Source: Undibacterium cyanobacteriorum
GTDB taxonomy: Bacteria > Pseudomonadota > Gammaproteobacteria > Burkholderiales > Burkholderiaceae_D
Direction: 5' to 3'
Length of the DNA: 64,000 nucleotides
NCBI RefSeq assembly: GCF_031326225.1
Contig: NZ_CP133720.1
Coordinates: 1,116,001-1,180,000, forward strand
In this document: positions 54,359 through 63,849 of the stretch, one piece after another
Position numbering within the stretch: position 1 is the first letter of the stretch
Layout of the letters: every line of letters starts with the position of its first letter
Program-made: the position numbers and the translations under genes
Notes under the pieces: generated by a model
Seen by the model: only the letters and a program-made list of their open reading frames with translations
The model's database searches: none
Told to the model about the DNA's origin: nothing

Positions 54359-56563
54359 TCAGTCCTCAGCCTCAGGGGAACCAAGTGACTGCATCAGAAA
54401 TTGTTGGGCGCCAAATGGTGCTTGTTTGCCACGCGGCTTACGTCTCTCATACACACCGTTGCTATCGAGGATCCACGCGTTGGTGGTGTCTTTCAAATAG
54501 GGATCAAGCCCTTCGCTCATAACGCGTTTTTTGAGATTCTTCTCAAGAACTGGGAAGGCCACTTCAATACGGCGATACAGATTACGACTCATCCAATCAG
54601 CGGAGGCGAGATAAACGTCGTGTTCTAGATCATTGCGGAAATAGTAAATGCGTGAATGTTCAAGAAAGCGACCAATGATCGAACGGACGCTGATGTTTTC
54701 AGAGAGCCCTGGTACGCCGGGCCGCAGTGTGCAGGCACCACGCACAATCAGATCGATTTTGACGCCATCGGCGGAAGCCGCATATAAAGCGCGAATGACC
54801 GATTCGTCGACCAAAGCGTTCATCTTGGCGATGATGCGACCCGGTCTACCTTCACGTGCAATACGGGCTTCATTGCGAATGGCCTTAATGATTTTCTGCT
54901 GGAGGAAGAAAGGTGCGAGCCACAGGTATTCCAACTTCTTCGGCTTGTTCAAGCCAGTTAGATGCATAAAAACTTCACTGACCTCAGCCGCTTTTTTGGG
55001 ATGAGCAGTGAGGAGTCCGAAGTCGGTATAAAAGCGGGTAGTCGAGGCGTGGTAATTGCCGGTTCCCATGTGGGCGTAGTGTTTCAAACGGCCATTCTCT
55101 TCACGTCGGATGACCAAGGCCAATTTGGCATGCGTCTTCAAACCGACCACACCATAAACGACTTGCGCCCCCGCCCGTTGCAAACGATCTGCCCAGTTAA
55201 TATTGGCCTCTTCGTCAAAGCGCGCCATCAGTTCTACCACGACGGTCACTTCCTTACCCATGCGGGCCGCGGTAATCAAACATTCCATCAAGTCCGAATT
55301 CATCCCGGTGCGGTAAATCGTTTGCTTAATGGCGAGCACATTGGGATCAGTCGAAGCGGTGCGGATGAAATCAATCACCGTTTGGAATGGTTGGAACGGG
55401 TGATGCAGCAAAATGTCGTGTTTGTTCAAAACCTCAAAAATATTTTTCTGCGTGAGCTTATTGTCGATCTTCGCTGAAAATGCGGGGAAACGCAGATTAG
55501 CTTGATTGGCAAGATCGATCAGTTCAGAGAGGCGAACCATATTGACCGGGCCATCGACTTGATACAACTGATCTTTGTTCAGGTTGAATTGTTCGAGTAA
55601 GAATTGTGATAGCGCTTCTGGGCAATTTTTGGCGACTTCGAGTCGTACCGCCAAACCAAACTGCCGACCTTGCAATTCTCCTTGCAAGGCTTGGCGCAAA
55701 TTTTTCACTTCATCTTCATCGACCCACAAGTCACTATCGCGGGTGACGCGGAATTGTGAGTAAGCTAGTACTTCCCTGTCATTAAAGAGATCGCCAATAT
55801 GCGCGTGAATAATTGAGGACAGCAGGCAATAGGCATGCCCCTTCTCGGTCAGCTCATCAGGCACTTTAATGACGCGCGGCAGAACTCGAGGTGCTTTGAC
55901 AATCGCGATGGCAGTCCCTCTACCAAACGCATCTTTGCCCGCGAGTGACACAATAAAGTTCAGACTCTTATTGACGACTTGTGGAAATGGATGGGCCGGA
56001 TCGAGCCCAATCGGCGTTAACAGCGGGCGAACTTCACGATCAAAATAAGACTTCACCCACGCACGTTGTGCTTCTGTACGTTCTGAATGACGTAGTAAAT
56101 GAATGCCTTTGCGTGAAAGAGCTGGCAAGATCTCTTGATTCAACACTTCATATTGGCGTTCGGCAAGTCGATGACATTCAATCGAGATGCGATTCATCAT
56201 CGAGGTGAAGGCCGAATGTTTGGCTAATTGGCCGTCGACGGTGTTCTGGGCGAGCAGGCTGGCCACCCGCACTTCAAAGAATTCGTCAAGATTGCTACCG
56301 ACGATGCACAGGTATTTGAGTCGCTCAAGAAGCGGAATAGATTTGTCTTCGGCTTGCGCCAGTACTCGCCAATTGAAAGCGATTTGTGAATGTTCACGAT
56401 CTAAGTAAATTGCGCTACGAGCGAGACCTGTGGCACCCATAATGGCCGCTTCAGAGTCGCTGGTAAGCTTATGAGAGTTTGTCATAATTGTACTTTTGGA
56501 ACTATTTTCACGGACCTCTGTGACATCATTTGTGACATTGTTTATGACAGGTTTTTGTCGCAT
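54359..56563 (-). CDS. ppk1: Polyphosphate kinase 1
   Basis: Up to 734 residues; transfers the terminal phosphate of ATP to make polyphosphate. The N-domain has LERLKYLCIVGSNLDEFFEVRVA and the phospho-His region is in the C-domains (VYGVVGLKTHAKLALVIRRE, HMGTGNYH and RSIIGRFLEHSRIYYF). An in-frame ATG at 56485 (708 residues) may be the true start; the first 26 residues are unlike the family and partly overlap TGTCA repeats. It is divergent from pstS; PhoB control through sites in the intergenic region is likely. Confidence 0.95.
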   Translation of the reverse strand: MRQKPVINNVTNDVTEVRENSSKSTIMTNSHKLTSDSEAAIMGATGLARSAIYLDREHSQIAFNWRVLAQAEDKSIPLLERLKYLCIVGSNLDEFFEVRVASLLAQNTVDGQLAKHSAFTSMMNRISIECHRLAERQYEVLNQEILPALSRKGIHLLRHSERTEAQRAWVKSYFDREVRPLLTPIGLDPAHPFPQVVNKSLNFIVSLAGKDAFGRGTAIAIVKAPRVLPRVIKVPDELTEKGHAYCLLSSIIHAHIGDLFNDREVLAYSQFRVTRDSDLWVDEDEVKNLRQALQGELQGRQFGLAVRLEVAKNCPEALSQFLLEQFNLNKDQLYQVDGPVNMVRLSELIDLANQANLRFPAFSAKIDNKLTQKNIFEVLNKHDILLHHPFQPFQTVIDFIRTASTDPNVLAIKQTIYRTGMNSDLMECLITAARMGKEVTVVVELMARFDEEANINWADRLQRAGAQVVYGVVGLKTHAKLALVIRREENGRLKHYAHMGTGNYHASTTRFYTDFGLLTAHPKKAAEVSEVFMHLTGLNKPKKLEYLWLAPFFLQQKIIKAIRNEARIAREGRPGRIIAKMNALVDESVIRALYAASADGVKIDLIVRGACTLRPGVPGLSENISVRSIIGRFLEHSRIYYFRNDLEHDVYLASADWMSRNLYRRIEVAFPVLEKNLKKRVMSEGLDPYLKDTTNAWILDSNGVYERRKPRGKQAPFGAQQFLMQSLGSPEAED
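56520..56551 (-). promoter_or_regulatory. Three TGTCA repeats at 12-bp spacing inside the longest ppk1 frame
   Basis: On the minus strand CTGTCAT, ATGTCAC and ATGTCAC follow one another every 12 bases. They resemble PhoB half-sites, but PhoB normally uses 11-bp spacing. They fall in the first codons of ppk1 if translation starts at 56563, and upstream of it if it starts at 56485. Confidence 0.4.
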
Positions 56564-56641
56564 AGTTGAACTCTATTGTGCCGAACATAAATTCCTGATT
56601 TTCGATATAAATCAAGGTTTTGCACGATATTAGAGTAAGAA

Positions 56642-56661
56642 TATGACAAGTTTGTGACATT
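56642..56661 (-). promoter_or_regulatory. Pho box candidate facing ppk1
   Basis: On the minus strand AATGTCACAAACTTGTCATA contains two TGTCA half-sites 11 bases apart, as in the PhoB consensus. It lies about 80 bases upstream of the ppk1 start at 56563. Confidence 0.7.
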
Positions 56662-56701
56662 CAAAATCATAAAAAACGACAGATTTCACGTCTTCCTTTA
56701 T

Positions 56702-56720
56702 TTGTCATAATCCTGTCATA
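56702..56720 (+). promoter_or_regulatory. Pho box of the pst operon
   Basis: TTGTCATAATCCTGTCATA matches the PhoB box pattern CTGTCATAAATCTGTCATA closely, with half-sites 11 bases apart. It is about 100 bases before the pstS start codon and is expected to activate pst expression at low phosphate. Confidence 0.85.
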
Positions 56721-56822
56721 TTCGATCTGTAAAGTTCGCCTCGCGGTCGATCAGGCTGATTGCCGATCCTAAGTCGCCAAAATGTTGCTTTAAGTATTGT
56801 CTACTTTTAACCTGAGGTAAAT

Positions 56823-57866
56823 ATGCAATTTAATCGTATTGTGAAGTCTTTGGTCATCGCGGCCACAGCAGCATTAACTTTCACATCGGTGCACGCATCG
56901 GAAGTGACTGGTGCAGGTGCGACTTTCCCATATCCAATTTACGCGAAATGGGCTGATGCTTATAAAAAGGCAACAGGTAATACAATCAATTATCAGTCCA
57001 TCGGTTCCGGTGGTGGTATCAAACAAATCAAAGCCAAGACAGTCGATTTCGGCGCTTCTGACATGCCATTGAAACCCGAAGAACTCGATGCCGATGGTTT
57101 GATGCAATTCCCAGCAGTAATCGGTGGTGTAGTGCCAGTGATTAATGTTGAAGGGATCGCTCCAGGTCAATTGAAAATGACCGGCGAAGTGTTGGCAAAA
57201 ATCTACATGGGAACAGTCACAAAATGGAATGCAGCGGAAATCGTTGCGATCAATCCAGGCGTGAAGTTGCCTGCAGATGACATCACAGTAGTACATCGCT
57301 CTGACGGCTCAGGCACGACATTTATTTGGACTGATTATTTGTCTAAAGTGAGCGCAGAGTTCAAAGAAAAAGTAAGTTCCGGTACGGCAGTGAAATGGCC
57401 AGTGGGCTTGGGTGGTAAGGGCAACGAAGGTGTTGCAGCAAACGTGCAGCGGATCAAAGGCTCGATCGGTTACGTTGAGTATGCTTACGTCAAGCGCAAC
57501 AAAATGACATTCACTCTCGTCAAAAACCGTGATGGTCAATTCGCAGCCCCAGATGATGTCAACTTCAAAGCAGCTGCTTCTGGTGCTGACTGGGCTAAAA
57601 CACCAGGCATGGGCGTGATCTTGACAAATCAAGCTGGTAAAGACACATGGCCAATCAGCGGTGCAACATTCATTATCTTACACAAAGCTTCACCAAACCC
57701 AGCCAATACAAAAGAAGTTGTGAAGTTTTTTGAGTGGGCATTTGCTAACGGCGGTGCGATGGCGACAGAGTTGGAATATGTGCCATTGCCAGCAGATGTG
57801 ATCAAGTTGATTGGCACGAGCTGGAAAGCCAATTTGAAAGATGCATCTGGTAAGGCATTGTTCTAA
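56823..57866 (+). CDS. pstS: Phosphate ABC transporter substrate-binding protein PstS
   Basis: A 347-residue periplasmic phosphate-binding protein with signal peptide ending SVHASEVTGAGATFPYPIYAKWADAY. The phosphate site is built from GAGATFP, QSIGSGGG, GASDMP and RSDGSGTTFIWTDYLS, all intact. It delivers phosphate to PstCAB and starts the low-phosphate-induced operon under the Pho box at 56702-56720. A hairpin at 57893-57925 separates it from pstC. Length equals the usual 340-350. Confidence 0.97.
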   Translation: MQFNRIVKSLVIAATAALTFTSVHASEVTGAGATFPYPIYAKWADAYKKATGNTINYQSIGSGGGIKQIKAKTVDFGASDMPLKPEELDADGLMQFPAVIGGVVPVINVEGIAPGQLKMTGEVLAKIYMGTVTKWNAAEIVAINPGVKLPADDITVVHRSDGSGTTFIWTDYLSKVSAEFKEKVSSGTAVKWPVGLGGKGNEGVAANVQRIKGSIGYVEYAYVKRNKMTFTLVKNRDGQFAAPDDVNFKAAASGADWAKTPGMGVILTNQAGKDTWPISGATFIILHKASPNPANTKEVVKFFEWAFANGGAMATELEYVPLPADVIKLIGTSWKANLKDASGKALF

Positions 57867-57892
57867 TCAAATCGTAGAAGTTTGAATTGAAC

Positions 57893-57925
57893 GCAAACAT
57901 CCTGATCAAGATTCAGGATGTTTGC
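57893..57925 (+). other. Perfect hairpin between pstS and pstC
   Basis: GCAAACATCCTGA and TCAGGATGTTTGC form a perfect 13-bp stem with a seven-base loop, without a following T run. It is not a typical terminator; it may protect the pstS part of the mRNA from 3' degradation and so raise PstS above the membrane subunits. Confidence 0.85.
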
Positions 57926-57943
57926 ACATCTAAAAGAGTGAGA

Positions 57944-58987
57944 ATGTCAGTGAACTCCACCCCTAATTTACTGTCACCTGAGACTGCTGCTTCATCTAAT
58001 AATCAAGAAAAAACTATGGCCAGCACCAATTACTCAGTGACGAATAGCCCCACTATGCGGAAGCAGAAGATTCAGGATTTTCTGTTCCACAAAATCACCT
58101 TCAGTTTTGCCCTGTTTGTTTTGTTGGTTTTGGTTGGTATCGTCGTATCTCTGGTGTACGGCGCCTTGCCAGCGATGAAGGAATTTGGCTTCGCCTTTAT
58201 CACGACCATTGAATGGGATCCCATTAACGATAAATTCGGCGGCATGATTGCCATCGTTGGCACTCTTGTGACCTCAATCATTGCGCTGTTAATCGCATTC
58301 CCAGTGAGCTTTGGTATTGCCTTGTTCTTGACGGAAATTTGCCCGATTTGGTTGAAGCGCCCATTGGGTACTGCGGTTGAGTTGTTGGCAGGTGTTCCTA
58401 GTATTATTTACGGTATGTGGGGCTTGTTCGTGTTTGCGCCATTCTTCAGTTCATACGGTCAACCGTTGCTGGCCAATACTCTGGGAAAATTACCTGTGAT
58501 CGGCCAATTGTTCTCTGGTTCGATGATTGGTATTGGCGTGCTAACAGCAGGCATCATTCTCGGCATTATGATCATTCCATTCATTGCATCGGTGATGCGT
58601 GATGTCTTCGAAATTGTGCCACCTGTTCTGAAAGAATCAGCTTACGGTTTGGGATGTACACGTTGGGAAGTCGTCCGAAAAATTGTTTTGCCTTATACCA
58701 AAGCAGGTGTGATTGGTGGCGTGATGCTCGGTCTTGGCCGTGCCCTCGGTGAGACGATGGCGATCACCTTTGTGATTGGTAATGCGCATAAGTTGAATTG
58801 GTCTTTGTTCGCAGGTGGCAATAGTATTGCTTCCACCTTGGCGAACGAGTTTGCCGAAGCGGAATCTGAATTGCACATCGCGTCTTTGTTCTTGCTCGGC
58901 TTGATTCTGTTTGTGATCACCTTCATTGTGTTGGCTTCTGCCAAATTGCTCCTGTTAAGTATGAAAAAGAAAGAGGGTGTGAAATGA
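57944..58987 (+). CDS. pstC: Phosphate ABC transporter permease PstC
   Basis: About 347 residues with six transmembrane helices. The cytoplasmic EAA-type loop is in KESAYGLGCTRWEVVRKIVLP. Family segments: GALPAMKEFGFAFI, SFGIALFLTEI and AVELLAGVPSIIYGMWGLFVF. The start is uncertain: 57944 (GAGTGAGA upstream) is preferred over 57887 and 58016. The first 60 residues are polar and longer than in E. coli PstC. Its last codons overlap pstA by four bases. Confidence 0.95.
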   Translation: MSVNSTPNLLSPETAASSNNQEKTMASTNYSVTNSPTMRKQKIQDFLFHKITFSFALFVLLVLVGIVVSLVYGALPAMKEFGFAFITTIEWDPINDKFGGMIAIVGTLVTSIIALLIAFPVSFGIALFLTEICPIWLKRPLGTAVELLAGVPSIIYGMWGLFVFAPFFSSYGQPLLANTLGKLPVIGQLFSGSMIGIGVLTAGIILGIMIIPFIASVMRDVFEIVPPVLKESAYGLGCTRWEVVRKIVLPYTKAGVIGGVMLGLGRALGETMAITFVIGNAHKLNWSLFAGGNSIASTLANEFAEAESELHIASLFLLGLILFVITFIVLASAKLLLLSMKKKEGVK

Positions 58988-59856
58988 GCTTAGCAAATTT
59001 CAATACTTCTGATAATCCTGTTTATCGCCGTCGTTTATTACGCCACAAGATTGGTATCGCTCTCTCGACAGCGGCGATGGCATTCGGTGTGTTCTTCCTC
59101 ATCTGGATTTTATTGACGCTGTTCATCAAAGGTTTTGGCTCTTTAAGTTGGGATGCTTTGACTTTGCCAACTCCGGCACCGGGTGAGGACGGTGGTGGTT
59201 TGGCGAATGCCTTAATTGGTAGTTTGATGATGGTAGGTTTTGCAACGCTGATCAGCACGCCGATTGGCATTTTGGCAGGTATTTATCTTGCCGAATATGG
59301 TGAACGTAATTGGTTTAGCGATCTGACTCGCTTCGTGACGGACATTATGTTGTCAGCGCCGTCAGTGGTCATCGGTTTGTTTGTGTATGCGATTTATGTC
59401 GCCCACATCAAACACTTCTCTGGTTGGGCTGGTTCTTTGGCGATTTCTTTGATTGCCATCCCAGTGGTGGTTCGTACTACCGACAATATGTTGGCCTTGG
59501 TGCCGACGAGCCTGCGTGAAGCAGCGTTCGCATTGGGTGCGCCGCGTTGGAAAGTTGCTCTGTTTATTCGTATTAAGGCAGTGAAGGCTGGTATTTTGAC
59601 AGGCGTTTTATTGGCAGTGGCACGTATATCCGGTGAAACCGCGCCGTTGCTGTTCACGGCCTTGAACAATCAATTTACCAATACCGACATGAACAAACCG
59701 ATGGCGAATTTGCCTGTCGTGATTTATCAGTTCGCTATGAGCCCTTATGACAATTGGCGTGGCCTCGCTTGGACCGGTGCCTTGCTGGTGACCTTTAGCG
59801 TTCTTGCATTGAACATTTTGTCTCGCACCGTATTTGCACAGAAAAATCAACATTAA
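58984..59856 (+). CDS. pstA: Phosphate ABC transporter permease PstA
   Basis: A 290-residue partner permease with six transmembrane helices. Recognisable parts are GGLANALIGSLMMVGFATLI, GIYLAEYGERNWFSDLTRF and the EAA loop SLREAAFALGAPRWKVALFI, followed by RISGETAPLLFTALNNQF. Start ATG overlaps the pstC stop (ATGA). With PstC it forms the inner-membrane channel. Confidence 0.96.
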   Translation: MSLANFNTSDNPVYRRRLLRHKIGIALSTAAMAFGVFFLIWILLTLFIKGFGSLSWDALTLPTPAPGEDGGGLANALIGSLMMVGFATLISTPIGILAGIYLAEYGERNWFSDLTRFVTDIMLSAPSVVIGLFVYAIYVAHIKHFSGWAGSLAISLIAIPVVVRTTDNMLALVPTSLREAAFALGAPRWKVALFIRIKAVKAGILTGVLLAVARISGETAPLLFTALNNQFTNTDMNKPMANLPVVIYQFAMSPYDNWRGLAWTGALLVTFSVLALNILSRTVFAQKNQH

Positions 59857-59869
59857 TTGAGTAGCCCAG

Positions 59870-60676
59870 ATGAACTCTATATCCAACCCTTTAAATCAAA
59901 CAGCATCTGCGCCAGTTGAGCTGCGTGCTGGGATCGAAACGAAGAATCTCAATTTTTACTACGGGAATAATCGTAGTCTGCGTGATGTTAACTTGAAAGT
60001 GTATGACAAGAAAGTGACTGCCTTCATTGGCCCTTCCGGCTGCGGCAAATCAACTCTATTGCGTACTTTTAACCGTATGTATGATCTCTATCCTGGTCAA
60101 CGTGCCGAGGGCGAAATTTTGTACAACGGCCATAATATCTTGGCGCCTGGATTAGACATCAACTTGTTGCGCGCGAAGGTCGGTATGGTGTTTCAAAAGC
60201 CAACACCGTTCCCCATGTCGATTTACGACAATATTGCCTTCGGTGTGCGTCTTTATGAAAATCTCTCCAAAGGTGAGATGGATGAACGCGTGGAGTGGGC
60301 CTTGAAGAAGGCAGCCTTGTGGAATGAAGTCAAAGACAAACTCAATAGCAGCGGCTTAAGTTTGTCCGGCGGTCAACAACAACGTTTGTGTATTGCTCGC
60401 GGTGTTTCGGTGAAACCTGAAGTGCTCTTGTTGGACGAACCAACCTCAGCCTTGGATCCGATTTCCACAGTCAAGATCGAAGAGTTGATCAATGAACTCA
60501 AAGAAGACTACACCATCGCCATTGTGACGCATAACATGCAGCAAGCCGCCCGTTGTTCTGATTACACGGCATATATGTATTTGGGGGAATTGGTCGAGTT
60601 TGGTGAAACCGATCAGATCTTCATGAACCCCGTACGCAAAGAGACACAAGACTACATCACGGGTCGATTCGGCTAA
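59870..60676 (+). CDS. pstB: Phosphate ABC transporter ATPase PstB
   Basis: A 268-residue ABC ATPase. Walker A GPSGCGKST, signature LSGGQQQRLCIARG and Walker B VLLLDEPTSALD are intact, as is the switch His in IVTHNMQQAARCSDY. Its YFGNNRSLRDVNLKVY-like beginning is typical of PstB. It powers uptake through PstCA and signals phosphate status to PhoU/PhoR. It follows pstA by 13 bases. Confidence 0.97.
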   Translation: MNSISNPLNQTASAPVELRAGIETKNLNFYYGNNRSLRDVNLKVYDKKVTAFIGPSGCGKSTLLRTFNRMYDLYPGQRAEGEILYNGHNILAPGLDINLLRAKVGMVFQKPTPFPMSIYDNIAFGVRLYENLSKGEMDERVEWALKKAALWNEVKDKLNSSGLSLSGGQQQRLCIARGVSVKPEVLLLDEPTSALDPISTVKIEELINELKEDYTIAIVTHNMQQAARCSDYTAYMYLGELVEFGETDQIFMNPVRKETQDYITGRFG

Positions 60677-60764
60677 GGCGATCGCGTAGCCGTAAGAAGT
60701 GACGCTACGCTTAAATCAACTTCGATGTGATGTAAATAATAGAAAATACCATTCAGGAGCCCTT

Positions 60765-61484
60765 ATGTTAGGCGAACATTCCTCATCTCAGTATAACCAC
60801 GATCTAGAAGCGATCCGTTCCAAAGTTTTATTGATGGGCGGCTTGGTTGAATCCCATTTTCATGATGCGATTTCCTGCTACCGCACTGGTAACGCCGAAC
60901 ACGCGGCGGCGGTTGTGAAAGCCGATGAAGAAGTCAATCGTTTGGAAGTTGCGCTCGATGATATGTGCAGCCATTTGATCGTCAAGCGCCAACCCGCCGC
61001 GAACGATTTGCGTACGGTGATGGCGACTGGCAAGGTCATCACCGATATCGAACGGATTGGTGACGAATCGACTAAGATCGCGCGTATCGCTTTAGAGATG
61101 CATAACAAAGCACGCGGCAATACGCTGTTTAATGGTTACGATACGGTGCGAGTCTTGGCCAATAGCGTCGGTCAAATGTTGCATCAAGCGTTGGACGCAT
61201 TCGCCCGCCATGATGATGCGAAGGCGGTGCAATTGATCGCATTCGACGAAATCATTGACAATGATTTCCGCTCTATCATGCGCAACTTAATCACCTTTAT
61301 GATGGAAGATCCCAGTACAATTTCATCTGCACTCGATGCATTGTGGATTGCCAAAGCGATTGAACGTATCGGTGATCACGCCAAGAATATCGCAGAGCAC
61401 ACCATCTATATCGTAGAAGGTCGTGATATTCGCCATTCTGACTACGTGGCGAGTAAACAAGAACAGGGAAGTCATCAAGAATAA
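60765..61484 (+). CDS. phoU: Phosphate signalling protein PhoU
   Basis: A 239-residue helical-bundle protein with two PhoU repeats. MGGLVESHFHDAISCYRTGN and KADEEVNRLEVALDDMC in the first, then IAFDEIIDNDFRSIMRNLITFM and KAIERIGDHAKNIAEHTIYIV in the second; the E/DxxxD motifs bind metals. PhoU restrains PhoR and the Pst transporter when phosphate is ample. ATG at 60765 follows AGGAG, preferred over a longer frame. Its stop overlaps the phoB start by one base. Confidence 0.95.
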   Translation: MLGEHSSSQYNHDLEAIRSKVLLMGGLVESHFHDAISCYRTGNAEHAAAVVKADEEVNRLEVALDDMCSHLIVKRQPAANDLRTVMATGKVITDIERIGDESTKIARIALEMHNKARGNTLFNGYDTVRVLANSVGQMLHQALDAFARHDDAKAVQLIAFDEIIDNDFRSIMRNLITFMMEDPSTISSALDALWIAKAIERIGDHAKNIAEHTIYIVEGRDIRHSDYVASKQEQGSHQE

Positions 61485-62173
61485 TGTCAGCCGATAAAAC
61501 AACCATACTCATCGTTGAAGATGAGCCAGCGATTAGCGAATTAGTGAGTTTTACTTTGCGTGCCGCCGGTTGGAATACCTGTGCGGTGGGTAATACCAGC
61601 GAGGCTTGGGAATTCCTGCAGCGTCGTACGCCGCAGTTGATTTTGTTGGATTGGATGTTGCCGGATCAAAGTGGCTTGCGATTGTTATCTCGCATTCGGT
61701 CTGATCGCAATTTTAATGAGATTCCTATCATCATGCTGACGGCAAAAAGCATGGAAGAGGATAAGATTGCAGGCTTAGATCATGGCGCAGATGATTACAT
61801 TACCAAGCCATTTTCACCGCGCGAATTAACGGCGCGTATCAAGGCTATGTTACGTCGTAAGAGCCCAGAACACGCGCAATCTGCTTTGGTTATTGCGAAT
61901 GTGCATCTTGATCCAGTCAGTTGTACCGTAAAGATTGACGACAAGAAGATTGAAATCGGCCATGCTGAGTACAAGCTTTTGAAGTTTTTTATGGCGCATC
62001 CTGAGCGCGTTTTCTCGCGCAGCCAATTGTTGGACAAAGTATGGGGCGACCATGTCGTCATCGAAGAGCGCACCGTTGATGTCCATGTGCTGCGCTTACG
62101 CAAAGTTTTGAAGGAGGCCGAAGGCCTTATTAAGACGGTGCGTAGTGTTGGCTATATGCTGTCAGAAAAATAG
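61484..62173 (+). CDS. phoB: Phosphate regulon response regulator PhoB
   Basis: A 229-residue OmpR/PhoB-type regulator. Receiver: VEDEP (residues 11-15), Asp56 in LILLDWMLPD, and LMLTAK/KPFSPREL with Thr and Lys. C-terminal winged helix: VFSRSQLLDKVWGDHVVIEERTVDVHVLRLRKVL. It binds Pho boxes such as those at 56702-56720 and 56642-56661. It starts within the stop codon of phoU (TAATG). Confidence 0.96.
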   Translation: MSADKTTILIVEDEPAISELVSFTLRAAGWNTCAVGNTSEAWEFLQRRTPQLILLDWMLPDQSGLRLLSRIRSDRNFNEIPIIMLTAKSMEEDKIAGLDHGADDYITKPFSPRELTARIKAMLRRKSPEHAQSALVIANVHLDPVSCTVKIDDKKIEIGHAEYKLLKFFMAHPERVFSRSQLLDKVWGDHVVIEERTVDVHVLRLRKVLKEAEGLIKTVRSVGYMLSEK

Positions 62174-62315
62174 TCGTTCCTATCGACGCCTTTGTTGCCT
62201 TGACTTCACGTGATGTCTTTGGTGCTTCGGCGTCGGCGATACGCTACAATCTACTTGATCTAAGGCTGTTCGATTAAGCTTGTCGGCTCCCGCCCTACCA
62301 CCTCCTCATTCATTT

Positions 62316-63611
62316 ATGCGACCTCATCTGATTTTTTGGATTTCTGCCCTTGTTCGTATCGTGCTCATTTTGGCAGGGGCTGGGTTGTGTGGACATTTCT
62401 GGGGTGCCAAACTTGGTTTCGCATTGGCTGCGCTGGGAATGTTGGCTTTGGTAATCATGCAGTTGCAGTATTTGCTCAGTTTGTCCGATTGGTTAGAGAA
62501 TCCAAGTAGCACGCGTTTGCCGGATGGTTGGGGCGCTTGGACTGAAATATTTTCGCGCCTATACAAATTGCGCCGCGAAGACGAAAAGAATCAAGCGGAA
62601 CTGGCCGAGTGGTTGGCACGTTTTCGGCAGGCCATGACCTTGCTGCCAGACGGCGTTGTGATCATGGACGATGTGATGTTCTTAGAGTGGTGCAATCCCA
62701 TCGCGGAGCATCATCTTGGTCTCGATTTGAAACGCGATAAAGGAATGCGGGTCACTAACTTAGTGCGCACGCCCGAGTTTATCGACTACATTATTTTAGG
62801 TCGATACGACACACCGTTGACCCTCACTTTCCGCGAACGGAAGTTGATAGTTCACATCATTCCCTTTGAAAATCGTCGACAAATTTTGGTCACCCACGAT
62901 GTGACGGAATCAGAGCGCATCGACATGATGCGTCGCGACTTTATCGCTAATGCTTCGCACGAACTTCGTACTCCCTTGACCGTCATCAATGGCTTTCTGG
63001 AAATCGCCTCAATGCAGACCGATGAGAATGTCTCGATCATGTCCTCCCATCTGAAATTGATGGTCGAACAAGGGCAGCGCATGCAACGCTTGGTCGAAGA
63101 TATGTTAACTCTCAGTCGACTCGAGTCAGCTGAGTTCCAAGTCCGTTCTGAAACGATAGACATGCAGATGATGCTGAAACATATCGTGCAGGAGGCGCAA
63201 GCCCTGTCAGCAGGGAAGCACCAAATCGCACTCGATTTCTCCGGACCAAATATACAAGGTAGCAGCGATGAAATTCGAAGTGCTATCAGTAATTTAGTGA
63301 CCAATGCGGTGCGCTACACACCAGAAGGTGGCAGCATCACCGTTGCGTGGCATGCAGGCGAGAAAGGACCGAAATTATCTGTGCAAGATACGGGCATCGG
63401 CATTAGCTCCGAGCATATTTCACGATTGACCGAGCGCTTCTATCGCGTCGATAAAAGCCGTTCGCGCGAGACGCAAGGCACCGGTCTTGGCCTCGCCATT
63501 GTGAAGCACGTCTTGTTGCGCCATAACGCCCAGCTTGTGATTGAGTCGACGCCCGGTGTTGGTAGCAAATTTTGTGTGCAGTTTCCTGTCTCACGTTTAA
63601 TTGAGTCATAA
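62316..63611 (+). CDS. phoR: Phosphate regulon sensor histidine kinase PhoR
   Basis: About 431 residues with two N-terminal transmembrane helices and almost no periplasmic part, then a PAS-like region (LLPDGVVIMDDVMFLEWCNPIA), the HisKA motif DFIANASHELRTPLTVINGF, and the HATPase domain (NLVTNAVRYTPEGG, DTGIGIS, GTGLGLAIVKHV). It senses phosphate through PstSCAB-PhoU and phosphorylates PhoB. Start is uncertain: ATG 62316 is chosen; a TTG at 62280 would add 12 residues. No good ribosome-binding site is seen at either. Confidence 0.94.
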   Translation: MRPHLIFWISALVRIVLILAGAGLCGHFWGAKLGFALAALGMLALVIMQLQYLLSLSDWLENPSSTRLPDGWGAWTEIFSRLYKLRREDEKNQAELAEWLARFRQAMTLLPDGVVIMDDVMFLEWCNPIAEHHLGLDLKRDKGMRVTNLVRTPEFIDYIILGRYDTPLTLTFRERKLIVHIIPFENRRQILVTHDVTESERIDMMRRDFIANASHELRTPLTVINGFLEIASMQTDENVSIMSSHLKLMVEQGQRMQRLVEDMLTLSRLESAEFQVRSETIDMQMMLKHIVQEAQALSAGKHQIALDFSGPNIQGSSDEIRSAISNLVTNAVRYTPEGGSITVAWHAGEKGPKLSVQDTGIGISSEHISRLTERFYRVDKSRSRETQGTGLGLAIVKHVLLRHNAQLVIESTPGVGSKFCVQFPVSRLIES

Positions 63612-63849
63612 ATCTCGCGTAGTTATTGATTTTATTGCACGCTTTTCGGCACGCATCTTTTTATATTGACAATGACGCATCTGGCGCTCGGAATACTTCG
63701 TCGTATTTTTACCAAGCGCGCTAAAGTTTTTCCAAAAAGAAACAAATTTCTCAGTAATCCGTCTATCATTTAAAGTGAAATTTCCGAGGGCTCAATTGCT
63801 GTAAATCCTTGCGCCTTTTCGCTATGGTTCTCCGAAGTGAGGAATGATG

